Below, in pieces: positions 38,807 to 48,032 of a DNA stretch of 64,000 nucleotides. The position numbers and the translations under genes are program-made. The DNA is taken from the NCBI GenBank assembly GCA_021777055.1, contig JAIQZO010000059.1:61065-125064 (forward strand), given 5' to 3'. Position 1 is the first letter of the stretch, and each line of letters begins with the position of its first letter. The notes beneath the pieces were generated by a model. That model saw only the letters and a program-made list of their open reading frames with translations. It was not told where the DNA came from and did no database searches. Source of the DNA: Candidatus Anammoxibacter sp. GTDB taxonomy: Bacteria; Planctomycetota; Brocadiia; Brocadiales; Anammoxibacteraceae.

Positions 38807-39553
38807 ACATCATTTTCAGATTTATGCGAATCGTTAACTTTTTATATATGATTTTCGTAATGAATTATTAAACACTTTCAAGGGGTGCAATTTCCATTTT
38901 ACGTAAAAAAAATAAGCATACACTGGAAGAAATGTTTATAGTACATGGCGATTCAGTAAAAATAACATTCAGACTTAAGCCTGAAAGGCTTTAATATACC
39001 AGCCCAGAACGCCCTGGGTTTTTGATAACCATTATGATAGCACCCTGAAGGGGTGCAACATATTCTGCAAATTTATATTCAAATGTACTTTTTGCTATAT
39101 TCGACCATAAACACTATATGAATGATTATATTTGATACCAGTATATTATGGAACGTATCATTATGTAAATGTATGTTTCGCCCTTACAGGGCTGGTAACT
39201 GTTTGTAACCTATTCCCAGGGCGTGCCCTGGGCTGGTATATTAAAGCCTTTCAGGCTAAGTTTGAAAAACATCTTTTTTGTTAATTGTACTGGTCATGCT
39301 TAGGTTAAAATTTACAAATCAAGATTAATAGATACAAAATATTTCTATAATAGCTTAGTTTTTTATTCGTTTTACAAATTTTGCACTATTGATTCTATAT
39401 TAACAAATGAATATTCAAAACAGCACGAACTATTCGCTTGATGAGCAGGCTAAAATATTATTACTCTTGCCTATTTAATCGTCAACAATAAAACGAAAGA
39501 CATAATATCTGCGCCAACAAAAACATGAGTACTGTCCACACATTTGATTTACT
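38807..39553. other. non-coding region with a composite REP-like element
   Basis: Contains the 287-bp inverted-repeat element described at 38974-39262 and otherwise AT-rich sequence with no frame of interest. Confidence 0.6.
38974..39262. mobile_element. composite REP-like element with about 45-bp terminal inverted repeats
   Basis: The left end (CTTAAGCCTGAAAGGCTTTA from about 38975) reappears in inverse at the right end (TATTAAAGCCTTTCAGGCTA to about 39260); the outer arms of about 45 bases are nearly identical. Inside are CACCCTGAAGGGGTG (39040-39055), GCCCTTACAGGGC (39180-39192) and CCCAGGGCGTGCCCTGGG (39216-39232). It has no coding capacity and lies 290 bases from a RAYT-type transposase remnant, which may have mobilised it. 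The same palindromes occur at 9145-9330. Confidence 0.75.
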
Positions 39554-40145
39554 CTAAGTTTCATTTACTAGACGTTTAAGTGAATAAATTCCATCTAGCC
39601 CTGATATCTTTTTTGGCTTTTTCTCATTGCTTGAATTAAAACACCCTTTAAACATCTCATAGTAATGGGAAACAAAACCTTTGGTACCAATTATACCGCT
39701 GTCTGTAAAATACCTCGTCCGGAATCTTAGCCTATCTATGCCGGTCAATTTATAATCCTTATCCATCTCCTTTTCAATAACAGCTTCATTAATAGACATC
39801 CCCTTTACGGTTTCTATTGCACCTTTCTCATAAAGAAACTCTCTATAATTTTTTAACCTTTCTGTTCCTGACATATCACAATAAGAATCTTAATCCAAAG
39901 TCTGTAGACAAAAACCCGCCTTTGTTACCAGTCTGGGCATGGTACCCCATTGAACTACATCTGTAATCATCCGGTTTTGTCGCCAATACTGCCCTTACCT
40001 GGTTCAAATCAATATATGCAAAACCATTAATAACGGTATCTCCATTTTCAACAATTACACTCTTAAATCTATCACCCCAAAAATAGCCTCTACGTCCGTG
40101 TAATTTATTATAATGCCTGGAAAATTTTGCTTCAGTTCTTTTGAA
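39554..40145 (-). pseudogene. REP-associated tyrosine (RAYT/IS200-like) transposase, 5'-truncated and frameshifted
   Basis: Two frames make up the remnant. From about 40145 to 39875: FSRHYNKLHGRRGYFWGDRF, VINGFAYIDLNQVRAVLATK and MGYHAQTGNKG, the C-terminal half of a Y1 transposase. A frameshift then leads to the 106-codon frame MSGTERLKNYREFLYEKGAI ending ISGLDGIYSLKRLVNE at 39554. The N-terminal HUH segment is missing; brnT begins 54 bases beyond the break on the other strand. A shorter copy of the 3' end lies at 41345-41470. Confidence 0.8.
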
Positions 40146-40198
40146 AATCCCGATAAACTAGAAATAGCCAATATGTATAAATATGATATAATTTTAAT

Positions 40199-40468
40199 AT
40201 GGAATTTGAATATGATTTAATTAAATCAGCAAAAAACAAACAAAAACATGGAGTTGACTTTGAAGAAGCTAAAACTATCTGGATAAATGACAATGTAATA
40301 TTACCTGCAATTACAGATGGCGAACAAAGATATATGATTATAGGCAAAATAAAATCTAAGCTATTCTCTTGCATCTTCACATTCAGAAACAAAAAGATAC
40401 GAATAATTTCATGTAGAAGATCTAGAGAAAAAGAAGAAAGGATTTATTATGAAGAAATTAAAAAATAA
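40199..40468 (+). CDS. brnT: BrnT-family toxin
   Basis: 89 residues. FEYDLIKSAKNKQKHGVDFE and the later RRSREKEERIYYEEIKK are typical BrnT elements (the KHGV/DFEEA segment and C-terminal RxxRxxE). BrnT is a RelE-fold ribonuclease that blocks translation. Overlaps brnA by 20 bases, as normal for the module. No lesions. Confidence 0.92.
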   Translation: MEFEYDLIKSAKNKQKHGVDFEEAKTIWINDNVILPAITDGEQRYMIIGKIKSKLFSCIFTFRNKKIRIISCRRSREKEERIYYEEIKK

Positions 40469-40697
40469 GATAACAACTGAGCAGTTTGATAAGAGTTTTG
40501 ATAATGGTGATGATATGGGAGACTTTTTAGATACAAAAAAGGTAAAAACAAATAGGAAGATACAGAGGATTAATATCGACTTTCCTGCTTCTTTTTTAAA
40601 AAAAATAGATGAAGAGGCAACGAAAATCGGCGTTGCCAGGACAGCACTTATCAAAATGTGGCTTGCAGAGCGATTAGAAAAATTAAACCTCAAATAA
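40449..40697 (+). CDS. brnA: BrnA-family antitoxin (ribbon-helix-helix)
   Basis: 82 residues with an N-terminal toxin-binding part and a C-terminal ribbon-helix-helix (INIDFPASFLKKIDEEATKI, GVARTALIKMWLAERLEKL). It binds BrnT and represses the operon. An AAAGGA box lies within the end of brnT. This is the only clearly complete RelE-fold toxin-antitoxin pair in this stretch besides DUF4258/YgiT. Confidence 0.9.
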   Translation: MKKLKNKITTEQFDKSFDNGDDMGDFLDTKKVKTNRKIQRINIDFPASFLKKIDEEATKIGVARTALIKMWLAERLEKLNLK

Positions 40698-41344
40698 ACC
40701 TATTATAAAATTATTATATTACTTTATATTTTAATAGGCATCTTTCCAGTTATACTTAACTCACTGATAGGTAAGCCACTGGTTTTACCAGTGAGACTAT
40801 CAAAGGTTTTACCTCTTAGTATTTAGTATTACGGCGGCCTCCTTGCTTGACGTATGTACATATTTATATAGACACTACCTAGGTATGCAGTGTCAAAAGT
40901 AATATGGCATTTGAATGATAAGAGCGCTATAGCTGTTGAAAATAATTTGGTGGAAGAATAAGAACTGTAATGGTGAAAAACTTTGGTTATATGATATACA
41001 CTGTTCACAATATGTTTTGAAATAGGAAAGATTAAAAAATATATAGATGAGCAAAAGAAACTAGATAAAGATCAAGAAGACGGTAAATTTTAAGTTAATT
41101 TGCTATAAAAATGTAAGAAGTATGTATATTTTAAATTGGTTTGCTGGCTGTCTTTGAGACAGCTCATAACCGCCAAGCCACCCCTTTTATGGGGTGCGTT
41201 ATGACTTCTTTAATGCTAAGCAGTCATAACAACTGTAACGTATTGTAAGTTGTCTTACGCGATGACATTATGTTTAAACGGGAAAGATGTCTAATATACA
41301 AACCCATTTACCATAACCAAATCCCGACAGCCTCATATTTCACT
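40698..41344. other. non-coding region with short palindromes
   Basis: No intact gene. A GCTGTCT-TTG-AGACAGC stem lies at about 41150-41166. A 24-codon open stretch at 41020-41092 (GKIKKYIDEQKKLDKDQEDG) resembles the C-terminus of IS200-type transposases and may be a remnant; confidence in that is low. Confidence 0.4.
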
Positions 41345-41470
41345 TTGCTACTTACGTTTCATTCATCAGCCGTTTAAGTGAATAAATATCCCGTAGTCCT
41401 GACATCTTTTTGGTTTCTTTTCATTGCTTGTGTTAAAGCACCCTTTAAAAATCTCATAATAATGGCCCCT
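41345..41470 (-). pseudogene. second, shorter RAYT transposase 3' fragment
   Basis: The bases around 41355-41465 closely repeat 39560-39665 (the words encoding FKGCFN, NEKKPK, GLDGIYSLKRL) with several indels. Only the extreme 3' end of the transposase gene is left. Confidence 0.65.
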
Positions 41471-41592
41471 TGCCCCTCTCCTAAAATTTATTTTCATAAA
41501 AAACAAGAAGTAAGGTTTGATGAGTAATTAATTAGCTCCTACGGCGAACTTTTTGCCTTTACTATAGACTAACTTTGAATACTTCTGCTGCT

Positions 41593-41729
41593 GGTTCAAG
41601 TCTCCGACTTGAACTAACCTGACATCAACAATACTCTGTATGGTTTTGCTTATTAGACACATTCAACAGCATGTACTCGCAACAGAGTTGCGTTAAAGTC
41701 AAATGTGGTTCAAATCAGAGACTTGAACC
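41593..41729. repeat. paired GGTTCAA hairpins after higA-2
   Basis: GGTTCAAGTC-TCC-GACTTGAAC at 41593-41614 and GGTTCAAATC-AGA-GACTTGAACC at 41707-41729 repeat the hairpin pair at 37258-37412. Confidence 0.7.
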
Positions 41730-41805
41730 AACCGCATATTGTTTCTGATATTGGTTAATTTACATCTATTACATGAGGCAAAATGAAAATTCTTATACTA
41801 TCACG

Positions 41806-42120
41806 TTATGCTATTTTGTGAACTACTTCATAAATACAAACTTCTTTATCAAGGCGAGACGCAAGACGATCTTCTTCAATGTCTAAATCATAATCCATTT
41901 GTAAACCGAGCCAGAACTGAGGAGACATTTTAAAATAACGAGCTAGTCGAAGAGCTGTATCTGCTGTTATCCTGCGTTTTCCATGAACGATTTCATTGAT
42001 CCTTCTAGGAGGTACACCAATATCCTTTGCTAGTTGATTTTGACTTAGTCTCGTTGGCGCAATAAACTCGTCCATTAATATTTCGCCGGGATGAATTGGA
42101 TCAATTTTCTTTTTTGACAT
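41806..42120 (-). CDS. higA: HigA-family antitoxin (copy 2)
   Basis: 104 residues: IHPGEILMDEFIAPTRLSQN, then the helix-turn-helix QLAKDIGVPPRRINEIVHGK and RRITADTALRLARYFKMSPQ, then FWLGLQMDYDLDIEED. A standard HigA. It has a strong AGGAGGT box. It follows the broken higB-2 by 31 bases. It appears functional although its toxin is not. Confidence 0.93.
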   Translation of the reverse strand: MSKKKIDPIHPGEILMDEFIAPTRLSQNQLAKDIGVPPRRINEIVHGKRRITADTALRLARYFKMSPQFWLGLQMDYDLDIEEDRLASRLDKEVCIYEVVHKIA

Positions 42121-42130
42121 TTTAACACCT

Positions 42131-42448
42131 CCTAATGATAATCATATATTTCTACATTTCGTGCTTCGCCATTTGACCATTCAAAGCATACTCTCCACTG
42201 ATCATTAATTCTAATACTGTGCTGTCCTTTTCGTTTACCGAGTAGAGATTCAAGATGGTTCGAAGGGGAACACGTAAATCATTTAACATATTTGCTCTAT
42301 TAATCATTCGTAACTTTTTCAATGCCGATCTTTGTATGTCGTGTGGGAATTTTTTAGAAAGATTACGTTTGAATATTTTTTCCGTTTCTTTACATTTAAA
42401 TGACTTAATCATATCAAAATAGTAGCATAGGCAACCGTATAACGTCAA
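42131..42448 (-). pseudogene. higB: higB toxin gene with one frameshift (copy 2)
   Basis: From the Met in FDMIKSFKCKETEKIF the frame encodes a good HigB N-terminal half (SKKFPHDIQRSALKKLRMIN, MLNDLRVP). At CCCC about 42263 a base is missing; the other frame continues SNHLESLLGKRKGQHSIRIN, DQWRVCFEWSNGEARNVEIY, DYH and a TAG near 42131. Restoring one base gives a complete toxin of about 92 residues, so the lesion is recent. Confidence 0.85.
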
Positions 42449-42484
42449 GCGTTAAACCAATAGCGCTTTTCTTAACCCGTGAAT

Positions 42485-42887
42485 AAGTTAAGATAGTGTT
42501 CGCTGAAAACAATTATGATAATCAGACAACACGAATACTATTTCTTTTGCCGCGTCCTTAACAATATCAAACCCCGGTACGTGCATTAAAATATCAGTTA
42601 TCGTATCCTCTATCTCTTTTGCCGTAATAACAGTAACGATAGAAGGCGCTTTGTTTATCTGTTCTTCTTTTTTTTGAGGTAATGCGCATATATTGAGTCT
42701 TTTGGAAAAGCATAAACTCTTCGTCCAAACCCTCTGGGTTAGCTAAAGCAAGGCTGTAATCAGAGTATGATGGATCTTCACCTTAGGTATAACATGGTAA
42801 GTAAGCAAAATGAAGTATGGTTAGAATAGTAGCAAGTATTCCCGCCAAAGTATTTTTAGGTCTTGTTTCTTTTATATAAAATTGCAT
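42485..42887 (-). pseudogene. TonB-receptor plug gene remnant B
   Basis: Begins at ATG 42887 with MQFYIKETRPKNTLAGILAT, has a stop in place of residue about 35, then GEDPSYSDYSLALANPEGL, a shift, and INKAPSIVTVITAKEIEDTI and ILMHVPGFDIVKDAAKE, matching the plug domain of copy C but with an internal deletion. Ends near 42485 without the barrel. Confidence 0.7.
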
Positions 42888-43571
42888 ATCGACTGAAAAA
42901 TGAAAACAAATTACTATGCAAGGTTTGGTATTTAGTGCGCAAGGTCTTTCATGGTATACTTTGCCTGATTATAGGTTTGGATTGTGTTTCAATAAACGAA
43001 AATTATAAAAAAAGAGAGTAATGACTTTTTGGGCAGTATACAAATGCTTTTAATTTCAGTGGTTAACCTGTAGTTATCACAATTTATATTCTTAAACAGT
43101 ATACATCTATTATTGTTGAAAACGTATTTGGCATCTTTATTGCGCTATCAATACATTTATCTAATGAAAATATATGGATCTTTAGATTTTCAATAGTCTC
43201 GCGTCCGGAATAGTTTACTTTTTCCGTGTTTGGGTGCTTACTGCAACAAAGTTACCAACATATTGATGTCGATGTTGTTGTGCAAGTTGTTATCTTGTTA
43301 TTGCTTGCAACCCGTGGAAAGTAGATTCTTTTCTAAGTTTGTTAAATTAGAAAGAATTTAGATTCTTTCACCGTACCTGTGAGAATTTGTCTCGAAAATT
43401 ATAATCAACAAAAAATAAAGCATTTTGTGAGTTCATAGTTCAAAGGTTAAAGGGCATTGAAAAAACGTGGAACATTTAAACCCAGAAATTATAATACTTT
43501 TGGTTAAATTTAGGGCTATTTTTGTGATCTCTGCTACGATATGTAAACATTTAACAGAAGGAGATGTAAAA
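42888..43571. other. region upstream of the subtilase gene, with conserved TonB-copy B leader
   Basis: The part up to 42970 contains, on the minus strand, the conserved TTGCGC..CTTGCATAGT segment shared with copies A and C, and similarity to copy A continues to about 43040. The rest shows no gene; it should contain the promoter of the subtilase gene. Confidence 0.5.
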
Positions 43572-45602
43572 ATGACTGATAAGAAATTAACAAACGAACA
43601 CGTATATCAGAAAGGTAAGATTCAGCAAAGTAAACCAGAGAAGATTACAAATGGACTAGATCCGCGATTGCAGGAGGTTATTCTGAAAGTCCGTGATGGC
43701 ATGGCTCTTAACGCTTCATTCAGCCATAAAGAAGATGATGGAAAAATTGTTGTAGATGTTATTGCCAGACTAAATTCTCCTGACAAAACCGTTGAAGGGC
43801 TAAAGATAGTATGCAAAATCGGAACGATTGTGACGGGACAGGTAGCAGTTAATGATGTAGAGAAAGTGCGTGCAAATGAAAATGTTGTAAGTCTCAAACT
43901 GGCAGAAAAGATTTCTCCTCATCTTCAGTTCTCTGTTGATGAAATGAATGCAACTCCAGACCAGATGGCAGCAGAACTTCCTTCTGGAACACCAACCTAT
44001 GATGGTACTAATGTTATCGTTGGAATTGTGGACTACGGATGTGATATCCAGCATAATAACTTTCGAAATGCAGGAGGTACAACCCGCCTTCTTTCTCTAT
44101 GGGACCAGAGTGGAGGAGAGTCGTCCCTCTCTCCTCAGCCGTATAGCTATGGACGTGAGTTTGACTCTTTAGCAATTAACTCTGCGTTGCAGACAACTAA
44201 TCCCTATGCTACTCTGGCTTATGATCCCGGCATTAAAGCACACGGTACCCATGTGATGGACATTGCCGCTGGGAATGGTAATGCAACCGGTTTTCCAGGA
44301 GTTGCTCCCAATGCCGATCTGATCTTCGTCAACCTGTCCCATGATGATATTGCCCTAATTGAATCTCCTGATGGAGCGGATATTAGCTCATTTGGTAATT
44401 CCAAAATGCTACTTGAAGCCGTAGATTATATCTTTAGAAAAGCTAAACAGCTTGGCCGCCAGGCGGTTATCAACATGAGTATCGGTACACATGGAGGTCC
44501 GCACGATGGATCTACTCTTGCTGAAATTGGATTTGACGAACTCCTAAACGAACCTAACCGCGCAATTACAATATCTGCAGGCAATTCTTATGGCGCTGGA
44601 TCACATGCGCAAGGTAATGTTACCAATGTGTCAGCACGTTCACTTACTTGGCTTATTAATGATTTAGATGATACGAGCAACGAACTCGAAATATGGTATG
44701 ATGGAAACAAGGAGCTTGAGGTTGTGTTGGAAACTCCATTCGGTCAGAGATTAGCACCTGTCAAATTAGGTACTACGGTAACTTTAACCAATGGTGGGGA
44801 AACTGTTGGACGGATTATCCATCGTTTAAAAGATCCAGGTAACGATGATAACCACATTGATATCATCCTTGCGGCGTCACTTCCAGGTGGCAGTTGGAAG
44901 GTGCATCTTTCCGGGGCATCCTCTGATAGCGTTCACTTTCATGCCTGGATAGAACGAGATTTTCCAAATAACCAGAATCCAAACAGGCAATCAAGGTTTG
45001 CTGACGCAGATGACGATCCATCATTTACCATCGGTTCAATATCATGTGGGAAACAGACAATTGCGGTTGGATCATATCTATCGGGAGTGCCTGATCACGA
45101 GTTGTCTCCATTCACAGCAGAAGGTCCAACCAGAAACGACAGGCAGAAACCTGAAGTTAGCGCCCCAGGCCAATACATTCATCCATACTGGGAAAAGGGA
45201 ATTCAAGCTGCCCGTTCAAAGACGCAAGGTTCAGTTCGTATGTCTGGGACTAGTATGGCATCTCCTCATGTTGCCGGGATGATTGCTTTGATCATGCAAG
45301 CTGCCAACAGGGACCTAACAATAGATGAAATACGGGATATATTGATCGAAACCGCGAGGGAAAATCATCCTGCCAGTAATGAGTGGAGTCCTAGGTATGG
45401 CTTTGGGAGAGTTGATGCCGCTACTGCAGTTCATAAAGTACTACTTCCTGGCGTTATACCATCCTGCCCATCCACTAATGTTGCGGCAACATCGATAGGG
45501 GGTGGTAATGCCCTAGAAGAACTCGTCTCTGTTGTTGCATCAGTTGCTAAAAACTCAAACTCACGGGTAAGGCTTCAGATTGAAATTGAGCCCGTTGTAT
45601 AA
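43572..45602 (+). CDS. subtilisin-like serine protease (S8) without signal peptide
   Basis: 676 residues from ATG 43572, selected because AAGGAG stands 8 bases before it; the open frame reaches back to 43467 without support. The S8 domain shows the catalytic triad: Asp154 in VGIVDYGCDI, His224 in KAHGTHVMDIAAGN and Ser561 in MSGTSMASPHVAG. An N-terminal domain of about 120 residues could be an inhibitor-like propeptide. A 130-residue insertion lies between the His and Ser segments. There is no signal peptide or membrane helix, so it is cytoplasmic or exported non-classically. It precedes a nuclease gene on the same strand. Confidence 0.9.
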   Translation: MTDKKLTNEHVYQKGKIQQSKPEKITNGLDPRLQEVILKVRDGMALNASFSHKEDDGKIVVDVIARLNSPDKTVEGLKIVCKIGTIVTGQVAVNDVEKVRANENVVSLKLAEKISPHLQFSVDEMNATPDQMAAELPSGTPTYDGTNVIVGIVDYGCDIQHNNFRNAGGTTRLLSLWDQSGGESSLSPQPYSYGREFDSLAINSALQTTNPYATLAYDPGIKAHGTHVMDIAAGNGNATGFPGVAPNADLIFVNLSHDDIALIESPDGADISSFGNSKMLLEAVDYIFRKAKQLGRQAVINMSIGTHGGPHDGSTLAEIGFDELLNEPNRAITISAGNSYGAGSHAQGNVTNVSARSLTWLINDLDDTSNELEIWYDGNKELEVVLETPFGQRLAPVKLGTTVTLTNGGETVGRIIHRLKDPGNDDNHIDIILAASLPGGSWKVHLSGASSDSVHFHAWIERDFPNNQNPNRQSRFADADDDPSFTIGSISCGKQTIAVGSYLSGVPDHELSPFTAEGPTRNDRQKPEVSAPGQYIHPYWEKGIQAARSKTQGSVRMSGTSMASPHVAGMIALIMQAANRDLTIDEIRDILIETARENHPASNEWSPRYGFGRVDAATAVHKVLLPGVIPSCPSTNVAATSIGGGNALEELVSVVASVAKNSNSRVRLQIEIEPVV

Positions 45603-46125
45603 GTATAATCACTAAATCTAAACAAAATAGAGAAACTGGAACAGTCGACAAAAGACCTTGAAAAAGTCCCATTTCTTGGGACTATGGGATTGTTCCTGAG
45701 GGGAATGCAACTGCCAATCTGGGGGGGCATTAATTTATCCTGATTATAAAGTGTTAATAGTAGGAGAATGTGCTCTGGCCGGAGCCAAAGCGTCAGATGC
45801 TGCTGCTGTTAATGGAGATATATTCTCTGCTTTTTAGTTCATTAATCATATAGATAATGTAAAAGGATCAAGTATTAAGATTTCTGGCGATAAAAAGAAA
45901 CCATTTATGTCTGTAGCAGGCATGGGCAACTATTATAAGTAGGGAGGAGGTTGAATACTCTTCTTGGTGGCTGGTACTATTGTTGTTATTGACACTTAAA
46001 ACAGTGGTGCTGTGGTAAAAAGATAAAGTTAAAAGTTGGTTTTGCAGGTTACTCTCGTCTTGTTCGCTCTTCGGGGGAACGACGTAAAATGATTTTTTAT
46101 AAACTATCATATTTCGGAGTATTGT
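45603..46125 (+). pseudogene. decayed reading frame between subtilase and nuclease genes
   Basis: Joining frames yields a coherent protein-like stretch: WDYGIVPEGNATANLGG (about 45682-45732), one-base shift, ALIYPDYKVLIVGECALAGA and KASDAAAVNGDIFSAF (to 45837), an in-frame TAG, then NHIDNVKGSSIKISGDKKKP and FMSVAGMGNYYK before another TAG near 45942. I do not recognise the family. It may once have been part of the same gene set. Confidence 0.45.
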
Positions 46126-47676
46126 ATGAGTATTAGATATGCGTTGCTGGTTGGTCAAATCACAGGAGGTGACCGGGAAGACGATGACCCAAGATCGCCA
46201 CATTATACAATCTATGTAACAGATAATGAACGAAACTATCGTGTACCTGTGAATGTTCAGTCTAAGGATGGGTCACAGGTCCTCTATTATCATGATACAG
46301 ATTTTGATGCACCTGTTATCAGTAGGTTAGAGCAGCTTGGTGAAGGGCTTATCAATATTGAATCAGAGGAAGATGGGATTGCGTTAGATTATGTACGAGG
46401 CGGCTATATCGCTAAATTTCATATGAAAGCACTTCCAGCAACAGTAGAGGGTGACAATAATGATCTACAGGACATTATTCATAAATTGATCCTGAAGGCC
46501 AAACGTCAACGTGAGCATGGTGCGAAAGTATTCGTATTTGGTGAGAAGTTTCCTGGAGGTATGCATGATGTTCACATGAATCAAGGAAATGACGGTGACA
46601 GGAGAAGAGACAATGGAGTATGGCAAGACGGTGCATTACTCTTCTACTTCCCATTTGACGACAAATACCATGCTCTATTTTTTGCATTTCAGACACAAAG
46701 TTGGAAAACAAATGATAATACCGGCCATCCTATTTCCGAGTCAGCATTGAGTGAGGTTGGCATGCATAGAGAATCTCAAACAGGGTATCGAAATGATTTC
46801 CTTGGCGAAGACTTTGTGATGCCGTTACCTACTTTTAATGATGACCTCCACCAGGATGTACTGCGTAAGCCAGTTCTAGATAATAATTACTTAATTCACC
46901 ACCCGAATTATTCAGTCGTAATGAGCAAGAAGAATAGGCAGGCTATCTTTTCTGCGGCAAATGCAGATTTTGCTCGTCGAGGGCTTTTTAACGGGAAAGG
47001 TAGAGATTTTCGTCCAGATCCTGATCTTGATGCGTCTGAGGAATTAGGCAAAGAATACTACAAGAATAATCGTTATGACAAAGGGCACATTACAAAAAGA
47101 CATGCAGTAGCATGGGGAAAAACAAAGGCCGAAGCTAATAAAGCAAGCAAAGACTCCTGTTTTTTTTCGAATGTATCCTTACAGGATCATGAGTTTCATC
47201 ATGAAGAATGGGGACGTATTGAGAATGCCATTACCAAAACACGACATGATTTAGATGACAGATTCAATATCATCACAGGTCCTGTCCATACATCGGAAGA
47301 TAAATTAGTTCGGCCTGATTCCGGAAGTGGAGAACCCGCCAATGCGCCGTCGGGTTTTTGGAAGATTATCTCATATATTGGCGCTGTGAGTGGGGAAGTT
47401 GAAGTTAATGCATTTATCTCATTTCAAAATGCACTGGGTGCAGAGTCAGTTAGGAATGTTGTAGAGGGTAGAACCATTGAAGCCCTGAAAGTATATCAAA
47501 CATCAACTACTCTGATTAAACGACTAACGGGATTAAAATTTGAAGACGTCTACAGAGATAATAATCCTATGCTGTTTTTTGATGATCGGCTCCATGCAGG
47601 TGAAGCGGCTGATGATCTGAATAGACCTCAACTGGAAGCAATTACTAACGGTAGAGGTTTTGTCTTCTCCCAATAG
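46126..47676 (+). CDS. DUF2278 domain fused to a DNA/RNA non-specific endonuclease
   Basis: 516 residues. Residues 1 to about 230 match DUF2278 (YukJ-like): IRYALLVGQITGG, HYTIYVTDNERNYRVPVNVQ, HGAKVFVFGEKFPGGMHDVH. Residues about 260-510 are a NUC-type beta-beta-alpha-metal endonuclease: YSVVMSKKNRQAIFSAANAD, the DKGH active-site motif with His321, SFFSNVSLQDHEFHHEEW-like Asn region, and FNIITGPVH. The usual motif is DRGH, so Lys is a conservative change. No signal peptide. GGAG stands 8 bases before the ATG. It could serve as a toxin or degradative enzyme. Confidence 0.87.
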   Translation: MSIRYALLVGQITGGDREDDDPRSPHYTIYVTDNERNYRVPVNVQSKDGSQVLYYHDTDFDAPVISRLEQLGEGLINIESEEDGIALDYVRGGYIAKFHMKALPATVEGDNNDLQDIIHKLILKAKRQREHGAKVFVFGEKFPGGMHDVHMNQGNDGDRRRDNGVWQDGALLFYFPFDDKYHALFFAFQTQSWKTNDNTGHPISESALSEVGMHRESQTGYRNDFLGEDFVMPLPTFNDDLHQDVLRKPVLDNNYLIHHPNYSVVMSKKNRQAIFSAANADFARRGLFNGKGRDFRPDPDLDASEELGKEYYKNNRYDKGHITKRHAVAWGKTKAEANKASKDSCFFSNVSLQDHEFHHEEWGRIENAITKTRHDLDDRFNIITGPVHTSEDKLVRPDSGSGEPANAPSGFWKIISYIGAVSGEVEVNAFISFQNALGAESVRNVVEGRTIEALKVYQTSTTLIKRLTGLKFEDVYRDNNPMLFFDDRLHAGEAADDLNRPQLEAITNGRGFVFSQ

Positions 47677-47702
47677 AATATGGCCATTAACAGGAGTCTA
47701 TC

Positions 47703-48032
47703 TCAAAATCGTCTTTGTCGTTTTTTATTTTCAAGTTTAAGCTTCTCGATATGTTTGAGTAATGCACCGAATGTTGCCCATCCTTGAAAATATAAATATA
47801 TCATTTCAAATGTACGTTTAGTAGGCTTTCTATCAGTCCATAGTCTGATTAACAAGTGGGCAATTAAAGCAGTGAAAACTTGAATAGTTGTTCCGTTTTT
47901 GGAGAGGGCCGGAAGGTGCTGGCAACCAAGAATGCGTTTGAAGCAACGAAAAAAGGCCTCTATTTGCCAGCCGCAATGAGATAAGCTCTATAATCTTTGC
48001 AGGCAAATCCATATGGTCTGTAGTAATTAATA
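47703..48032 (-). pseudogene. IS4-type transposase C-terminal remnant, interrupted
   Basis: On the minus strand, ITTDHMDLPAKIIELI, then a frameshift, then WQIEAFFRCFKRILGCQHLP, LIAHLLIRLWTDRKPTKRTF, YFQGWATFGALLKHIEKLKL and a TGA at 47703-47705. This is the C-terminal part of an IS4-family DDE transposase (YREK-region WQIE). The gene continues on the far side of the IS1380-type insertion (49912 to about 49970), so that insertion split it after it was already an old remnant. Confidence 0.75.
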
